Shown piece by piece: positions 23,968-33,911 of a stretch of 64,000 bases of DNA. Origin of the DNA: Dimorphilus gyrociliatus (Eukaryota > Annelida > Polychaeta > Dinophilidae); NCBI GenBank assembly GCA_904063045.1, contig CAJFCJ010000041.1, forward strand, positions 80,218 to 144,217, written 5' to 3'. How positions within the stretch are numbered: the stretch's first letter is position 1; each line of letters opens with the position of its first letter. A program made the translations under genes and the position numbers. A model generated the notes under the pieces. That model searched no databases and was not told the origin of the DNA. It worked only from the letters and a program-made list of their open reading frames with translations.

Positions 23968-24517
23968 AGAAGTAGTATTGAGCCAGTATTGTACTATGCA
24001 GATAGCACTGATAAAGATAAGCAGTAGTGACCTAGTTTCGCATGGGGCAGTGCATACACATTATGCAGCAATAAAACCTATTGAATTATATAAAGAATAT
24101 TTGCTATTTGCAACCTAGCATTAATATTACAATTTATTAATCCATACATTTATGATTTTGAACTAAAACTAGTTCAATTAATTATCAATTATGCTTAAAT
24201 TCTAAGTTTAGATTATATTCACTATTCAACAGTATTGTATACACAATACTGTTCTTCTTAACATGCATTAATCAGATATACTTCCTCTGCATATGCTGAT
24301 GCTAAGTTTACTAACTCAATCAATTGAATATCATTATTAAGGTAGAATATAAAAACGGTCAAATATACAATCTACATGTTTTCTTCATTGTTGGACTTGT
24401 CCTACTAAAATTGTTACATCTTATGCAACTTTCCAACCTTCAAAATTCAACTATTATTTAGACGATTACAGTTGTGATGAACCAGAAATTCCTACAATTA
24501 CAATACAACAAAGTACA
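23931..24517 (+). repeat. Inverted duplicate of the 48.2-49.1 kb segment, ending in a deleted LTR2
   Basis: Sequence from 'CATTCGTCAGCTATATTC' to 24388 matches, inverted, 48650-49100. It is followed at 24389-24517 by LTR family 2 (TGTTGGACTTGTCC ... CAAAGTACA) from which most of the centre is deleted. The gag-start tail (GAACCAGAAATTCC) is kept. Confidence 0.7.
24228..24253. repeat. Palindrome in the duplicated segment
   Basis: A near-perfect inverted repeat, AACAGTATTG ... CAATACTGTT, around a TATACA centre. The same palindrome occurs at 48785-48810 in the other copy of the duplication. Confidence 0.55.
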
Positions 24518-24589
24518 GATTTAATGAAAATATGAAGAATGGAATCTTTGAAATACTGAAAGGACTGGAAATGAACATTTTTACATTAA

Positions 24590-24790
24590 ACTCTTTATTA
24601 TTGTATGCTTTCTATTCCAAAAATTTGGAGTTTCTATAGAAGCATCTTTACACATCACTTTGATTTTTTTGGGCTCTTTTGTTTTTTTGAGTTTCCAACT
24701 TGGACACCATTGTGATTGGTTTTCTCAGGCTTTCTCTGGCCAGTGTCTGACATCTAGGATGCAAGGTATTTAACAAATGTAGAACATCCT
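24590..24790. repeat. Retroelement-derived repeat shared with 38.15-38.4 kb
   Basis: 'GGGCTCTTTTGTTTTT', 'GTGATTGGTTTTCTC' and 'TGTCTGACATCTAGGATG' recur in order at 38230-38370. On the minus strand both read as degenerate gag-like sequence, adjoining the gag fragment just to the right here. Confidence 0.45.
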
Positions 24791-24879
24791 AATTATAAAC
24801 CTCTTTGAAAAGCTTCCATTAGTTTCATTTCTTTCATTGTTGCAACCAGTTGTGAATTCATTGGCCTGGGTGGAGAAAA

Positions 24880-25160
24880 TTTCTTTATAAATTTATTTGC
24901 TCTGTAACAAAGCAAACCCCACTCTCACATTTACTTCAAGGTAAATAGTTTCTCTTCATACTCCTTTTGATCAAGATAAAATTCCTCATGGAGGGCTTTC
25001 CATATATCCTTTACAGTAGGCTCTTTATCAAGAGCTCGCACCAAACCCCTTGCAGGACCAGTTAAATAGTCCAAAAGATTTGCTTTCACCATATCTTCAC
25101 TAAACTAACCATAGGCTTGACTTGCTTGATTAAAGTCTTCCTTGAATTTTGAAAAAAAAT
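24880..25160 (-). pseudogene. Ty3/gypsy gag fragment (different family)
   Basis: Minus-strand reading gives a gag-like core: 'LDYLTGPARGLVRAL', 'TVKDIWKALHEEF', then 'DQKEYEEKLF'. This parallels 'YTTGRARDVIESL ... IWDALDEEF' in the element at 47-48 kb, but the sequence is clearly diverged. A stop interrupts it and no pol follows. Confidence 0.55.
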
Positions 25161-25870
25161 TGAGAGAAATGTCAATTAAAGCAGGGTAAATCCAGCTTTG
25201 TCATCATTGAAGAAAGTATTAGTCCAAAAGGAAAAGATTTTCTCTCGCATGTAGGATATGGGAGCTCAAAATGAAAAAAGCATATAAACTTTTGTTGAAA
25301 GTAAGTAAAACTATTAGTGTAAAACTTATAATCCTTTATTTTCAGTATAATATAATATTATTCTTTATCATATAAGGGTGCCCAGTGATATATTACTCAA
25401 AAATATAATACAGGCAAAGAGAGAACAATACCTGATTCAAAGCACTTGACACAAATTGTAGATATTATCATGGTTATCTGCTTGTTAGAATTTTCGGAAC
25501 CAAATTGTCCTGCTTGTGGAATTTATTACAAGGAATACACTCTTATTCAATTGGATTATATCTAATCATTTTCAGTCTAAACCTTCTCTAGATACAACAA
25601 GGTATTATTGTATTTGTGCCATGTACCGATGAAGGATGCCATATACCAAGGAGTACCTTAAAATATCTTAAGAAAGAGGAGGTAATTCTTTTGCAAGATT
25701 GGCCAGCCCAGCGTCCTGATGCAAGTCCTGATGAAAGTTTGCAATAACACCTAAAAGGAAGGGTTGGTAAACATCTCTGCACAAATGTAGATGATCTATA
25801 GAGAGTAACAGAACAAAAATTTTAAAAAATTTTAAAAAGAGACTAATTATTTGTCTTTTCAATACAATGA
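25161..25870. other. Intergenic, no gene seen
   Basis: Nothing recognised; short open frames around 25590-25860 lack any domain or splice support. Confidence 0.3.
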
Positions 25871-25970
25871 TTTGAACAAAAACAGTGAGGATTTATATAT
25901 TTTGAGGTTTGCTTCTCATATCCAATCAGCACTTTCCAGTTGCCAAACTCATTCATATCTATGTTCCACT
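25871..25970 (-). repeat. LTR family 1 fragment (TATA region)
   Basis: 'GTGAGGATTTATATATTTTG' then 'CATATCCAATCAGCACTTTC' matches the central promoter part of LTR family 1 on the minus strand. It abuts the 3' end of the gene at 25972. Confidence 0.5.
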
Positions 25971-25971
25971 A

Positions 25972-26838
25972 TTAATGATAAAAATACTTAATTATACACT
26001 TTAAAGAAAAAATTAAGAACTTTTTCACAATTGAAGATAATACTCTAAACTTGTTCAACAATCTAAAATTTGAACATTTTAATTGTTTGAATTTGTCTAC
26101 CTTCTTTAACCCTGACAATGATTTTATGTACCTTTGTACTGACTTTTTTGCAATGGTTTTGTTATCAATCATTTGATTGTTATTTGAAAGAAAGATGGAT
26201 GAATATTTTATGATAGCTGAGAATATAAGTAATATAAAATATATTACTTGAATCAACATAAAACTTGATGGAGTAAGTTCTAAAATGCTTTACACAATTA
26301 TGCTGACATAGTTGTAAATCAATAATTTGTCCAATCTGAATATTTTCCTTTTGAATATCCATAGATATGGCCTAAAAAAGAGGGAGATTTGTTAATGGTT
26401 GTGTTGGTGTTTTTTGAGAAAGATCCTTTTTATACTTACTGCAGAATCTCCATATGAGTTTCTGGTATTTGCTATAGCATTACCTTTGTTATAATGATTC
26501 AGCACAAAAGGAATATCAATTTCCTCTACAGGCACTGTATCATTTAATTCCAATGTTGGAACACAGTTAATTGGACCATCTGGTAATGTGATTAGAGTAA
26601 TTAATTTATATTTAATCCCTCCCAAGTCTGGCATTCTTCCCCAAATTCCAATATAACTTTTATCTATTTGCTTTCTGTAAAATTTAATTTTTCTTAGAAT
26701 TCCATGACAGAGAAATTTATATTCAGTTAATAAAACTGAATAGTCCCCACCACTTTCTACTCTGTCAATTGGATCCCATTCACACACATTTTGCTGGTTT
26801 GAACAAACTGGATTTTTTTCTATAAAGGAAGGCATCAA
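25972..26838 (-). CDS. Unrecognised multi-exon gene, Cys-containing, 5' exon(s) missing
   Basis: Exons on the minus strand: 26838-26441, 26371-26248 and 26216-25972. They join in frame, and the last ends '...IIKYFYH' then stop. Exon A has scattered Cys ('PVCSNQQNVCEWDP', 'FLCHGILRK') and 'GIWGRMPDLGG'. Exon B has 'LCQHNCVKHF'. The tail is Lys-rich. Exon A begins after a plausible acceptor (TTTCTAAATAG), so an upstream exon, perhaps with a signal peptide, is missing or unseen. The intron between exons B and C would be only 31 bp (26217-26247); retaining it gives a stop within about 20 codons. I recognise no family. Confidence 0.5.
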
Positions 26839-27061
26839 CTATTTAGAAAGAGAACATTACTAAGAAAATGTTTTATATATTACTGTAGACATTCTTTGTG
26901 ATAAATTGCAAGTTGAAGGCATAATATTTCCCATGGATTTGTGGATTAAAATTGACAGGTATAAAAACTGGTAGATTCAAAGAATATATAGAAAATGTTA
27001 AATTTAAGTAAATAAAATGGGTATTCACCTTGTAAAATGGTACATTTCCTGAGGAATTTCC

Positions 27062-27110
27062 TACATATTGTACAACTTTGGTTATATTTTACATGCTTGA
27101 GATAAGTTCT
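27062..27110 (+). repeat. LTR family 1 5' fragment
   Basis: 'TTGTACAACTTTGGTTATAT' continuing to 'ACATGCTTGA' matches the first 40 or so bases of LTR family 1. Confidence 0.5.
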
Positions 27111-27829
27111 CAAACCATCAGCTTTGTTATTTAAACTTCCTTGTTTAGAGCTGGAATTCTTCAAATTGATGACAAAATAAATATTTATCACAATATTTGC
27201 AACATTCAGAAACACAGGTGTAGAAAAAACTATCATTGCCTTGAAAACTTAGTATATCTCTTTTAAAATATACCAATTCAGCATCCATTATTGAAATTAA
27301 TGACAACTAAAGAGCATAAAGAAAAATTCACTGCATTTAATGATAATGCTCCATTAATTTAGTGGAATTATCTTCCAACTTTTTAAATACTTGTGTTTTC
27401 TCCTCTTTCATATGCTACAAATCGAAAATAAAAATAAAATTGGCAAAAAGTTTAGCTCACAGTGTCCTTAAAGATTATCTTATTGATTTATAGGAAAAAA
27501 ATTAATTTTATTGTGACTGTTTTTTTAAGATTTTTTTTCTTTACAATATAAGAATGTGAACACTCTAAGGTTTTTGTTTAATTAAGAAAATTCTTATTCA
27601 TCTATATAGGACAACTATGAATAATAGTTCCTCTTATCATATGTTTAAAAACAATCAATAAGATAAAGGCCTATAGTTTTGCATTAGGCCACTGAGAATG
27701 ACCAATTAAGTGATGACAAAATTTCAAGAGTGACAAGAAAGCAAACATATTAAGTTCAACTTGTTATGTATTTCTGGAAATTTTACAATTTCAAAAGAAA
27801 ATACCAATATTTAAAGGGAAATCCTTATC
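27111..27829. other. Intergenic, no gene seen
   Basis: AT-rich with no coding or repeat signal that I can support. Confidence 0.3.
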
Positions 27830-28025
27830 TTTAAATCCCCAAACCTCTCTTTTCTTATAAAGTTAGTAGATCCTAAAGAGTCTCAAAAAATAAATTACTG
27901 AGTATGTAGGAAAATATTACAAATTTTTCCAATGGGAATTGTTTTAAATGTCAATTTTGGTGTATTTTTTCATTGACTGGTTCTCAAAAACAATTGACAC
28001 TCTTGAAATGTGAGAATGCCCCTAC
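27830..28025 (-). repeat. Fragment of the tRNA-like repeat family (R4)
   Basis: 'GTTTTAAATGTCAATTTTGG' and 'ATTGACACTCTTGAAATGTG' match the 3' region of repeat R4 at 34660-34750 and 38720-38810, diverged. Confidence 0.5.
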
Positions 28026-28205
28026 TAGGCCCTGAGACATGACAAAATCTAAAGAAAAACCTTCAGTAATACTGATTTTATTGCATTTAAAATGTAAAAG
28101 AAAATTTATGGCTGAATAACAGTAAGTCATTTGTTCAAGATTTCACATAAACATTCCATTCAATATTTATGCTAAAGTCACCATACCACAAATTCACAGA
28201 ACAAT

Positions 28206-29996
28206 TCAGCCTAAAGTTTTTAAAAAACTATACTTTATTTCTTGTGATTTGTTCATTTGTAACATGTTAACTAGATTTTCAAAAGGACAACCATAAAATG
28301 AATGAAACAAAATTGATAAAGTTTCCAACTTTTGACAGCAATGCAATAGTTCAATCAAGTATGGAATTACTGAATTATCCAAATCACATTTGATTAAAGA
28401 TAAATTGACAATATTCTCACTTGAATATTTCAGAGCATTGAAAAGTTTCTGAAAATTTTCTAGTGACAATTTAGAGGCATTCAAATGAAAAGTTTCTAAT
28501 CTTTTACAATTTTTCAAAAGTTCACATAAACATTCAATATTAATTATGTTGGATGGAAGCTTTTCCCAGTTTTCAATTTTAATTGTTTTCAATGTTTTAC
28601 AGGAAGACATTAATCCAATAAAAAGTTCTCTATTAGAGTAACAATTACTAACTTCAAATTTTGATAGACTTTTCATATCAATTAAACAATCTCCCAAATA
28701 TTTAACTTGTGATAAACTTGTTATGCAGTTAAAAAAAATTAGAGATTTTAAATTATTTGAACAAAGTTTCAATCCATTGCATAATAACAAAAAAAAATAA
28801 TCTGTTAAGCATATACCATTCCAATGCACTGATTCTAAATTTGAAAATGATTGGAAAAAATCTTGTAAACAATCTAACTGATATGTTGCAGAAGGATTTC
28901 CACGATATGTGAAACACTTTAGCCCATTTGCTGTTGATTTTATTGCATCTTTAACATATTCCAACATTCCAGTAATACTATAATTTACTGCATCATTTAA
29001 CATTAAATCTTCTAAATTTGGGCAAATTTTTAGAAATTCATTCAAATAATTCACAATAGTGCTATTACATTTATTTGCTTTAAAATTGAATTTCTTTAAA
29101 TTTTGAAAATTCCTTCCAATCTCTGGATTGCTATTTGTTAAAATTTCTTCAAACAGACATTTTTCACTTGAATCTTCAATTCTAGTTTTCTCTTCAATTG
29201 AATGAATAAAATCTATATCTATGATTTCTAATTCCTCTAGATTCTGGCAAAGTTTTAAAAAAATTGCCCCAACAGATCCACTTTTCCCTGTCAAACAGCA
29301 ATTTTCAATCCTAAACACCTTGATTGATGAACAAGAACACATTAAACCATCAAAGACATATTGAATATCATTTCCAGGATTGTATTTTGGGAAAAAGGTA
29401 AATTCTTGAATATTTTTTAATTTACGAAGAAACTCTCCAAGATGTTGATAATCAATCTGTTCAATACTTGATAAAGTGATATATTTTAAATTTTCACTCC
29501 AAAAATTAAAATTAAATTTTTTTAAAAATGATTTGTTGAATATTGAAAGTTTTCCATAACTCAAGTTTAAAGATTCCAAATTTTTAGACCTCTGCAGAAA
29601 TTTCATTGTATAATTTTTCAATACAATATCTCGGTAAAAAGCCAATTTAATAGATTTTATAGATTTTCCATTAATATATTTTAGTACTTTATTTAAATTA
29701 TCCATTTGAGTCAAATTTAAATGTCTGATTGAATGACCATTTAGAAAGGCTAATCTGTTCAAAATTGTTATGTCATCATTTGTAAAATGGATTTCTGACA
29801 AAAATATTCTTTTTGAAGAGAAGAACAATAGTTCACTTATTGATAGTGGTTGTATTTTCTTGAGTCTTTTCAACAACATATAATTACCAATTGATGGAGG
29901 AATTAAAGTGCTTTTCCTCTTGGTTTCTTTGTGAACTTCCTCTAAATGATTAACAATATAATACATTGTTAAATTGTATAGGGAACAGACAGCCAT
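28206..29996 (-). CDS. Large LRR protein with VHL-box-like N-terminus
   Basis: A single exon of 596 residues. I start at the ATG at 29996 (MAVCSLYNL) because the open frame upstream lacks an ATG and this one has a purine at -3 and G at +4. Residues about 5-20 read 'SLYNLTMYYIVNHLEE', matching a BC-box (S/T-L-x-x-x-phi...). Residues about 31-38 contain 'LIPPSIGNY', matching a Cullin-2 box phi-P-x-x-phi. At least 14 LRR-like units follow ('NLESLNLSYGKL', 'NLEELEIIDIDF', 'RLETFHLNASKL', 'NIVNLSLIKCDL'), of ribonuclease-inhibitor or FBXL type. No F-box was seen. Predicted role: substrate receptor of a CUL2-elongin BC ubiquitin ligase. The LRR fold is secure; the E3 role is inference. Confidence 0.7.
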   Translation of the reverse strand: MAVCSLYNLTMYYIVNHLEEVHKETKRKSTLIPPSIGNYMLLKRLKKIQPLSISELLFFSSKRIFLSEIHFTNDDITILNRLAFLNGHSIRHLNLTQMDNLNKVLKYINGKSIKSIKLAFYRDIVLKNYTMKFLQRSKNLESLNLSYGKLSIFNKSFLKKFNFNFWSENLKYITLSSIEQIDYQHLGEFLRKLKNIQEFTFFPKYNPGNDIQYVFDGLMCSCSSIKVFRIENCCLTGKSGSVGAIFLKLCQNLEELEIIDIDFIHSIEEKTRIEDSSEKCLFEEILTNSNPEIGRNFQNLKKFNFKANKCNSTIVNYLNEFLKICPNLEDLMLNDAVNYSITGMLEYVKDAIKSTANGLKCFTYRGNPSATYQLDCLQDFFQSFSNLESVHWNGICLTDYFFLLLCNGLKLCSNNLKSLIFFNCITSLSQVKYLGDCLIDMKSLSKFEVSNCYSNRELFIGLMSSCKTLKTIKIENWEKLPSNIINIECLCELLKNCKRLETFHLNASKLSLENFQKLFNALKYSSENIVNLSLIKCDLDNSVIPYLIELLHCCQKLETLSILFHSFYGCPFENLVNMLQMNKSQEIKYSFLKTLG

Positions 29997-30041
29997 TTTC
30001 CAAAAATTCACTTTGACTACACAGTTTATGGTTATACTCAC

Positions 30042-30506
30042 TCAAAATACTTTCCAATCAATAAATGATTGAGTTCAGTGTCCAAAATTGAATTTTTTAA
30101 TCTATTCTAACATATAGCTGGATAAGAGTAATGCAATACTATTTGTATTCTACTTATTCTAACAAAGGAGGAGACTGATCCAACTCTAATCTCCCACTAA
30201 CAAAAACTATATTGTTATGACTTCTCTATATTTGGTTAGATAAAAGATTTTAAATTAAAAGCAACTTATAAAAGTCAATATCCACCTGGCAACCAGTCTA
30301 GACAAGAAATTGTATTTATATTGTACACTGCAGATGTCACCATTTTCAATTTCGCATAAGCCTATTCTATTTTATCTATTGTATTTTTTACAAGTTCCAG
30401 CTTGTTGAGAATACCAACAATCAAGTTTGGAATATATTGATGAGAATCCTGAAATTGATCCAAGATTTATTTAAAATCAACACAATTGAACAACAGTCAC
30501 AGAACC
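30042..30506. other. 5' flank of the LRR gene, no gene seen
   Basis: No further coding sequence. An in-frame open stretch precedes the ATG at 29996 for 45 bases only. Confidence 0.3.
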
Positions 30507-30779
30507 TGTGCACTTTGGAATTATAATATAAAGAATTATAATATAAAGACTTTAGATAGATCTTATTTTAAAGGAATTAGAATAGAGACCTTATTTAGTG
30601 AAATTAGATGCTTTGAATTCTAGAAAGGCTTTTAGTTTGCACAAAGTATAATTCTCTGAACAAAACAGATGTTGCCACTGTGGTATAAACAATGGAACAA
30701 AGAACAGGAAAAAATGCATGTCAAAATTGTTACATCTTATTCAATAACAGATGCTGAAAACTAAGGCTTGTTTTCGAAG

Positions 30780-30835
30780 GGGTACAGGAGAAAACATCCA
30801 CTGGAGAAAACGTCCACTGGAGAAAACATCCATTA
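30780..30835. repeat. Left terminal inverted repeat of the MULE (iterated)
   Basis: Units GGAGAAAACATCCACT, GGAGAAAACGTCCACT and GGAGAAAACATCCATT in direct tandem; inverted relative to the right end. Confidence 0.8.
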
Positions 30836-31015
30836 TAAAACTTCAAAGTAAGATATAAGATATTTGATAGATGGAGTTTTTAGAGCAATTTGACAGGAAA
30901 AAATGAATAATAAGAATTACAAATATTTAAATATTAATATATTGATTAAGTAAAAAGAAGCAATATAACAAGAATGATTGACAACAGTGTAACAACATTA
31001 AAGAATAAAGGTATT

Positions 31016-32966
31016 TTAAACTGGTGAATAAATGTCAGAAGCTTTATCAAGTAAGTCCAGGGAGGTAATTGAGGCAATTTCAAATTGTTCCCATAAGCTG
31101 AATATTTTGCTCTGAATATTCTGATATGCTTTTCTTTGCTGTCTACAAATTTTCTTTTCACTCAGTAATTTTTTATATAGCTTTATCAGATCAGCTTCTC
31201 TTTTCAGTTCATCTAAAAGCAAATAGAATGCAGTGTTAGAGCAAAGATTCTTGTTAAGCCTGTGATGCCATCCTTCAAGATCATTATTTGTCCTTATAGC
31301 CTCACCATAAACAGACCATACCTCTGGTTTATAAAATCCATTTATCCATTGTGTCTCAATGTACTCCAATAGAGACTTCATTTCAATAGGACTTATTTCT
31401 TTAATAGTCTTAAATGTTGGTTCTATCAGATCAGAGGGCAGGAATGGTAATGCCATTAATTTCTTCATGATTCTATATTCAGCTTTTTTCTCCTTGTACA
31501 TCTTACATAATCCTAATTCCTGGAAATAAATATGTCAGTTCTATCTAGACCTCAAATACTAAATTAAAGTATTACTTGAATCTTTCTGTATATTGCCTGT
31601 GTCCAGTGAAAAACACACCCTTTAATGTTTGCTTCAGGATAAGTGAATGATAGTGCTTTCCAAATAGCTTTTTCAAAGTCTACAACAACTTTTTTGGGGC
31701 TATGCCCATTTGTTAAATCTTGTATTGCCTGTTAATTTAACAAATTAGATTATTCAATTTAAAATTCAAAATTATTGTACCTTAAATAATTTCTTGTAGG
31801 CTGTCTTTCTCTTAGATCCCATAAAAGCAAAAGCCATTGGAATTTGTTTTATTTCTCCATTTTTTTTTATAAATCCATGAATAGAAAAAAGTTGATAAAA
31901 AGGGTCTTTCACACATTTAAATGTGCCATCCATAAACCATATTTTGCCTTTAGATAATAATTCAATTTGCTTTGTAGTTGAAAATATTAGTATTCTATCA
32001 TTCTCCATTTGTATATCCATTTGTAAAAAATCATCAGGAATAAAAGTTTTAGCCAAGTTGAAGTGAATACTTTGAGGTTCAGCTGGTCTAAACTTCTTTC
32101 TTGTCCAGTTTGCCAGTCTTGTACAATTATCTAGAGATGAAATAACTTCACCAGAACTACAATGTTTCACCAGAACATCTTCAGTTAAACATTTTCCTGA
32201 ACTACTGATATCTTTATTACAAGCATTTTTTAGTTCATTCCTAATCATTATTTTTTGTTCCAAATCAGGTACTCTTTCATGAGAATGGGATAACTTTCCA
32301 GGATAAAAACTGTTCCCATGCTGACTAACTGTTGCTGAACATTTGTTTCTTTTGTTCCTAACACTGCGTATCCAGAATGTTGTCTTGTTTCTTTTTTCTT
32401 TAATATTGTAGCAGAAATTGTTGAAAAGTAGCAAATCTTTTCCTTTCTGGCTCATTCCCTTTAAGATTTTAAATGAATAACTTTCTTTCTCACAATCTGA
32501 TTTTGGAGAAACTATAAATGAAACTTCCATCATATTATTTTGCTGAGCTGGAAGATCTTCAACTAAAACATTGTGTGATTCCATAATACTGCCATTTGTA
32601 TCATTTCCACTTGAATTTCCACAATGATTTTCACAAACAATAGTTTGCTCATTTCTATTATTTGCTGTATCAAAATTTGGTGTTTGTCTTATTTCTTCAT
32701 TAGCAGATGCACTAGAAGGTAGCCTTTGAAGTGCAACAATGCATTTCTTCATTGATATGTCACAGCAAATGTTACAATAAAATGATTGATCTGTGAAAAA
32801 ATATAAAAACATATTTGTAAGGAAGGATAGTGACAAAAAACTTAAACAAACCTTTATAATCCAAACATTTTTTATGTATTTTAAATAAATGACAGCAAAG
32901 CTGACATTTCTCTTGATTTTGTCTTCCATATATTCTCTCTTCACAAATGTAACAAATTGGTGCCAT
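31016..32966 (-). CDS. MULE transposase: PHD, FLYWCH and DDE domains
   Basis: Four exons, 32966-32852, 32790-31781, 31728-31576 and 31519-31016, with introns of 61, 52 and 56 bp. They sum to exactly 594 codons including the stop. PHD-type finger: C5, C8, C21, C24, H31, C34, C44, C47. The FLYWCH-type domain at about 144-209 starts 'SFKILKGMSQKG' and keeps W178, C188, H207 and H209, but the usual Cys two residues after Trp is Arg180. Catalytic triad: D326 in 'WFMDGTFK', D392 in 'VVVDFEKA', E508 in 'RTNNDLEGWHHRL'. 'GCVFHWTQA' lies between. The enzyme would cut and paste elements bearing the iterated ends. No premature stop was seen. Confidence 0.85.
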
Positions 32967-33369
32967 GTTCAATTTGGAATCTCTATCAATAACCAACTGT
33001 ATAAATTTAAAAATTAAACAATTAACAATAATGATAAACAAAATGGCTGCTATAAAAATAAAGCTAATTTATAAATAAATCATTTCAACACAATATTCTA
33101 TAACTTACTGATATCAATTCTAAAGTTTGTGTTTTGTCTGATGGTTTTCAATAGTGAAATATATTTCAAACTGCAAAAAATTCTGAAAAATTGTAGATGA
33201 AATATGCACAATATTCACTTTCCATGAAAAACATAGAAGATCCCAGAACTGTTTCCTGTCTGGATTTCAAAATGGCTACCAAAAGTGATTGCATTATGGG
33301 AATGTATTGGATATATCTCAAAATCAATAATAAAAATTTAAATTTGAAAAAGTATTTTTTAATATATTC

Positions 33370-33487
33370 TTCACATAGTGGACGTTTTCTCCAGTGGACG
33401 TTTTCTCCAACCAGTGGACGTTTTCTCCAATCAGTGGACATTTTCTCCAGTGGACGTTTTCTCCAGTGGACGTTTTCTCCATAATTC
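33370..33487. repeat. Right terminal inverted repeat of the MULE (iterated)
   Basis: About six copies of AGTGGACGTTTTCTCC with small spacers (CA, AT). It is the inverse of the left end and contains more units. It superficially resembles a CRISPR array, but the spacers are only 0-3 bp. Confidence 0.8.
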
Positions 33488-33911
33488 TTTTCGAAGTACC
33501 ACATGCATAACCTATATGATATAACTGTTTTTCATACCTTTGTTGTATGTTCATTATAAGATCATTACATTTCAACTTTGCATTTCTTTGAACAATTGAA
33601 CCCAAGCTTTGGTAAATGTATAAAAGGAAATGCATTTCCTCAATACTGGAGGTTCATTGATTATTTTTTGCCAGAATTGCATTCGCTGAGACTACCTGTG
33701 GGACAAACTTGAAAGGTTCTATTTGGACCAGTACTTTGGTACACAGTACAGAACCATTAGTTAACAGTTAGCAGAAGTTTATCACTATAATGAATGTCTC
33801 TTGGCTTCTTTGCTCTTCCAAGACTACTTGTACTAGTCCTTTGGTTTCAAGGCTACCAAAACACTCAATAAACTTATCTTCATTAGGAATTTCCAGTATG
33901 TTCTTTTTGCA

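Larger units (their letters stand above)
30780..33487 (-). mobile_element. Complete PHD-FLYWCH MULE transposon
   Basis: A 2.7-kb DNA transposon inserted in an LTR family 3 copy. The target sequence TTTTCGAAG occurs at both edges (30771-30779 and 33488-33496) and once in the empty site at 19.9 kb, giving an 8-9 bp duplication typical of MULEs. Left end: GGGTACAGGAGAAAAC followed by about three units of GGAGAAAACGTCCACT. Right end: about six units in inverted orientation (33375-33481). The transposase inside is intact, so the element could be autonomous or only recently silenced. Confidence 0.85.
30507..33750 (+). repeat. LTR family 3 solo LTR, split by a MULE, 5-bp duplication
   Basis: Parts 30507-30779 and 33488-33750 match the 745-bp copy at 19595-20339, with some internal deletion and loss of the gag-start tail. 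The LTR starts TGTGCACTTTGG and ends CACAGTACA. It is flanked by GAACC on both sides (30502-30506 and 33751-33755), a 5-bp target duplication as expected for a Ty3-type element. Confidence 0.75.

Noticed and set aside
26946-27236. Minus-strand frame with a signal-peptide-like start near the 26-kb gene
   Set aside because: It overlaps an LTR family 1 fragment and has no junction to the 26-kb exons.
30780-30835. Telomere-like or satellite DNA
   Set aside because: The repeats are the MULE's left end; the inverse set and target duplication explain them.
33370-33487. CRISPR-like array of regularly repeated 16-bp units
   Set aside because: The 'spacers' are 0-3 bp, the inverse units occur at the other end of the transposon, and the genome is animal. 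These are iterated transposon ends.
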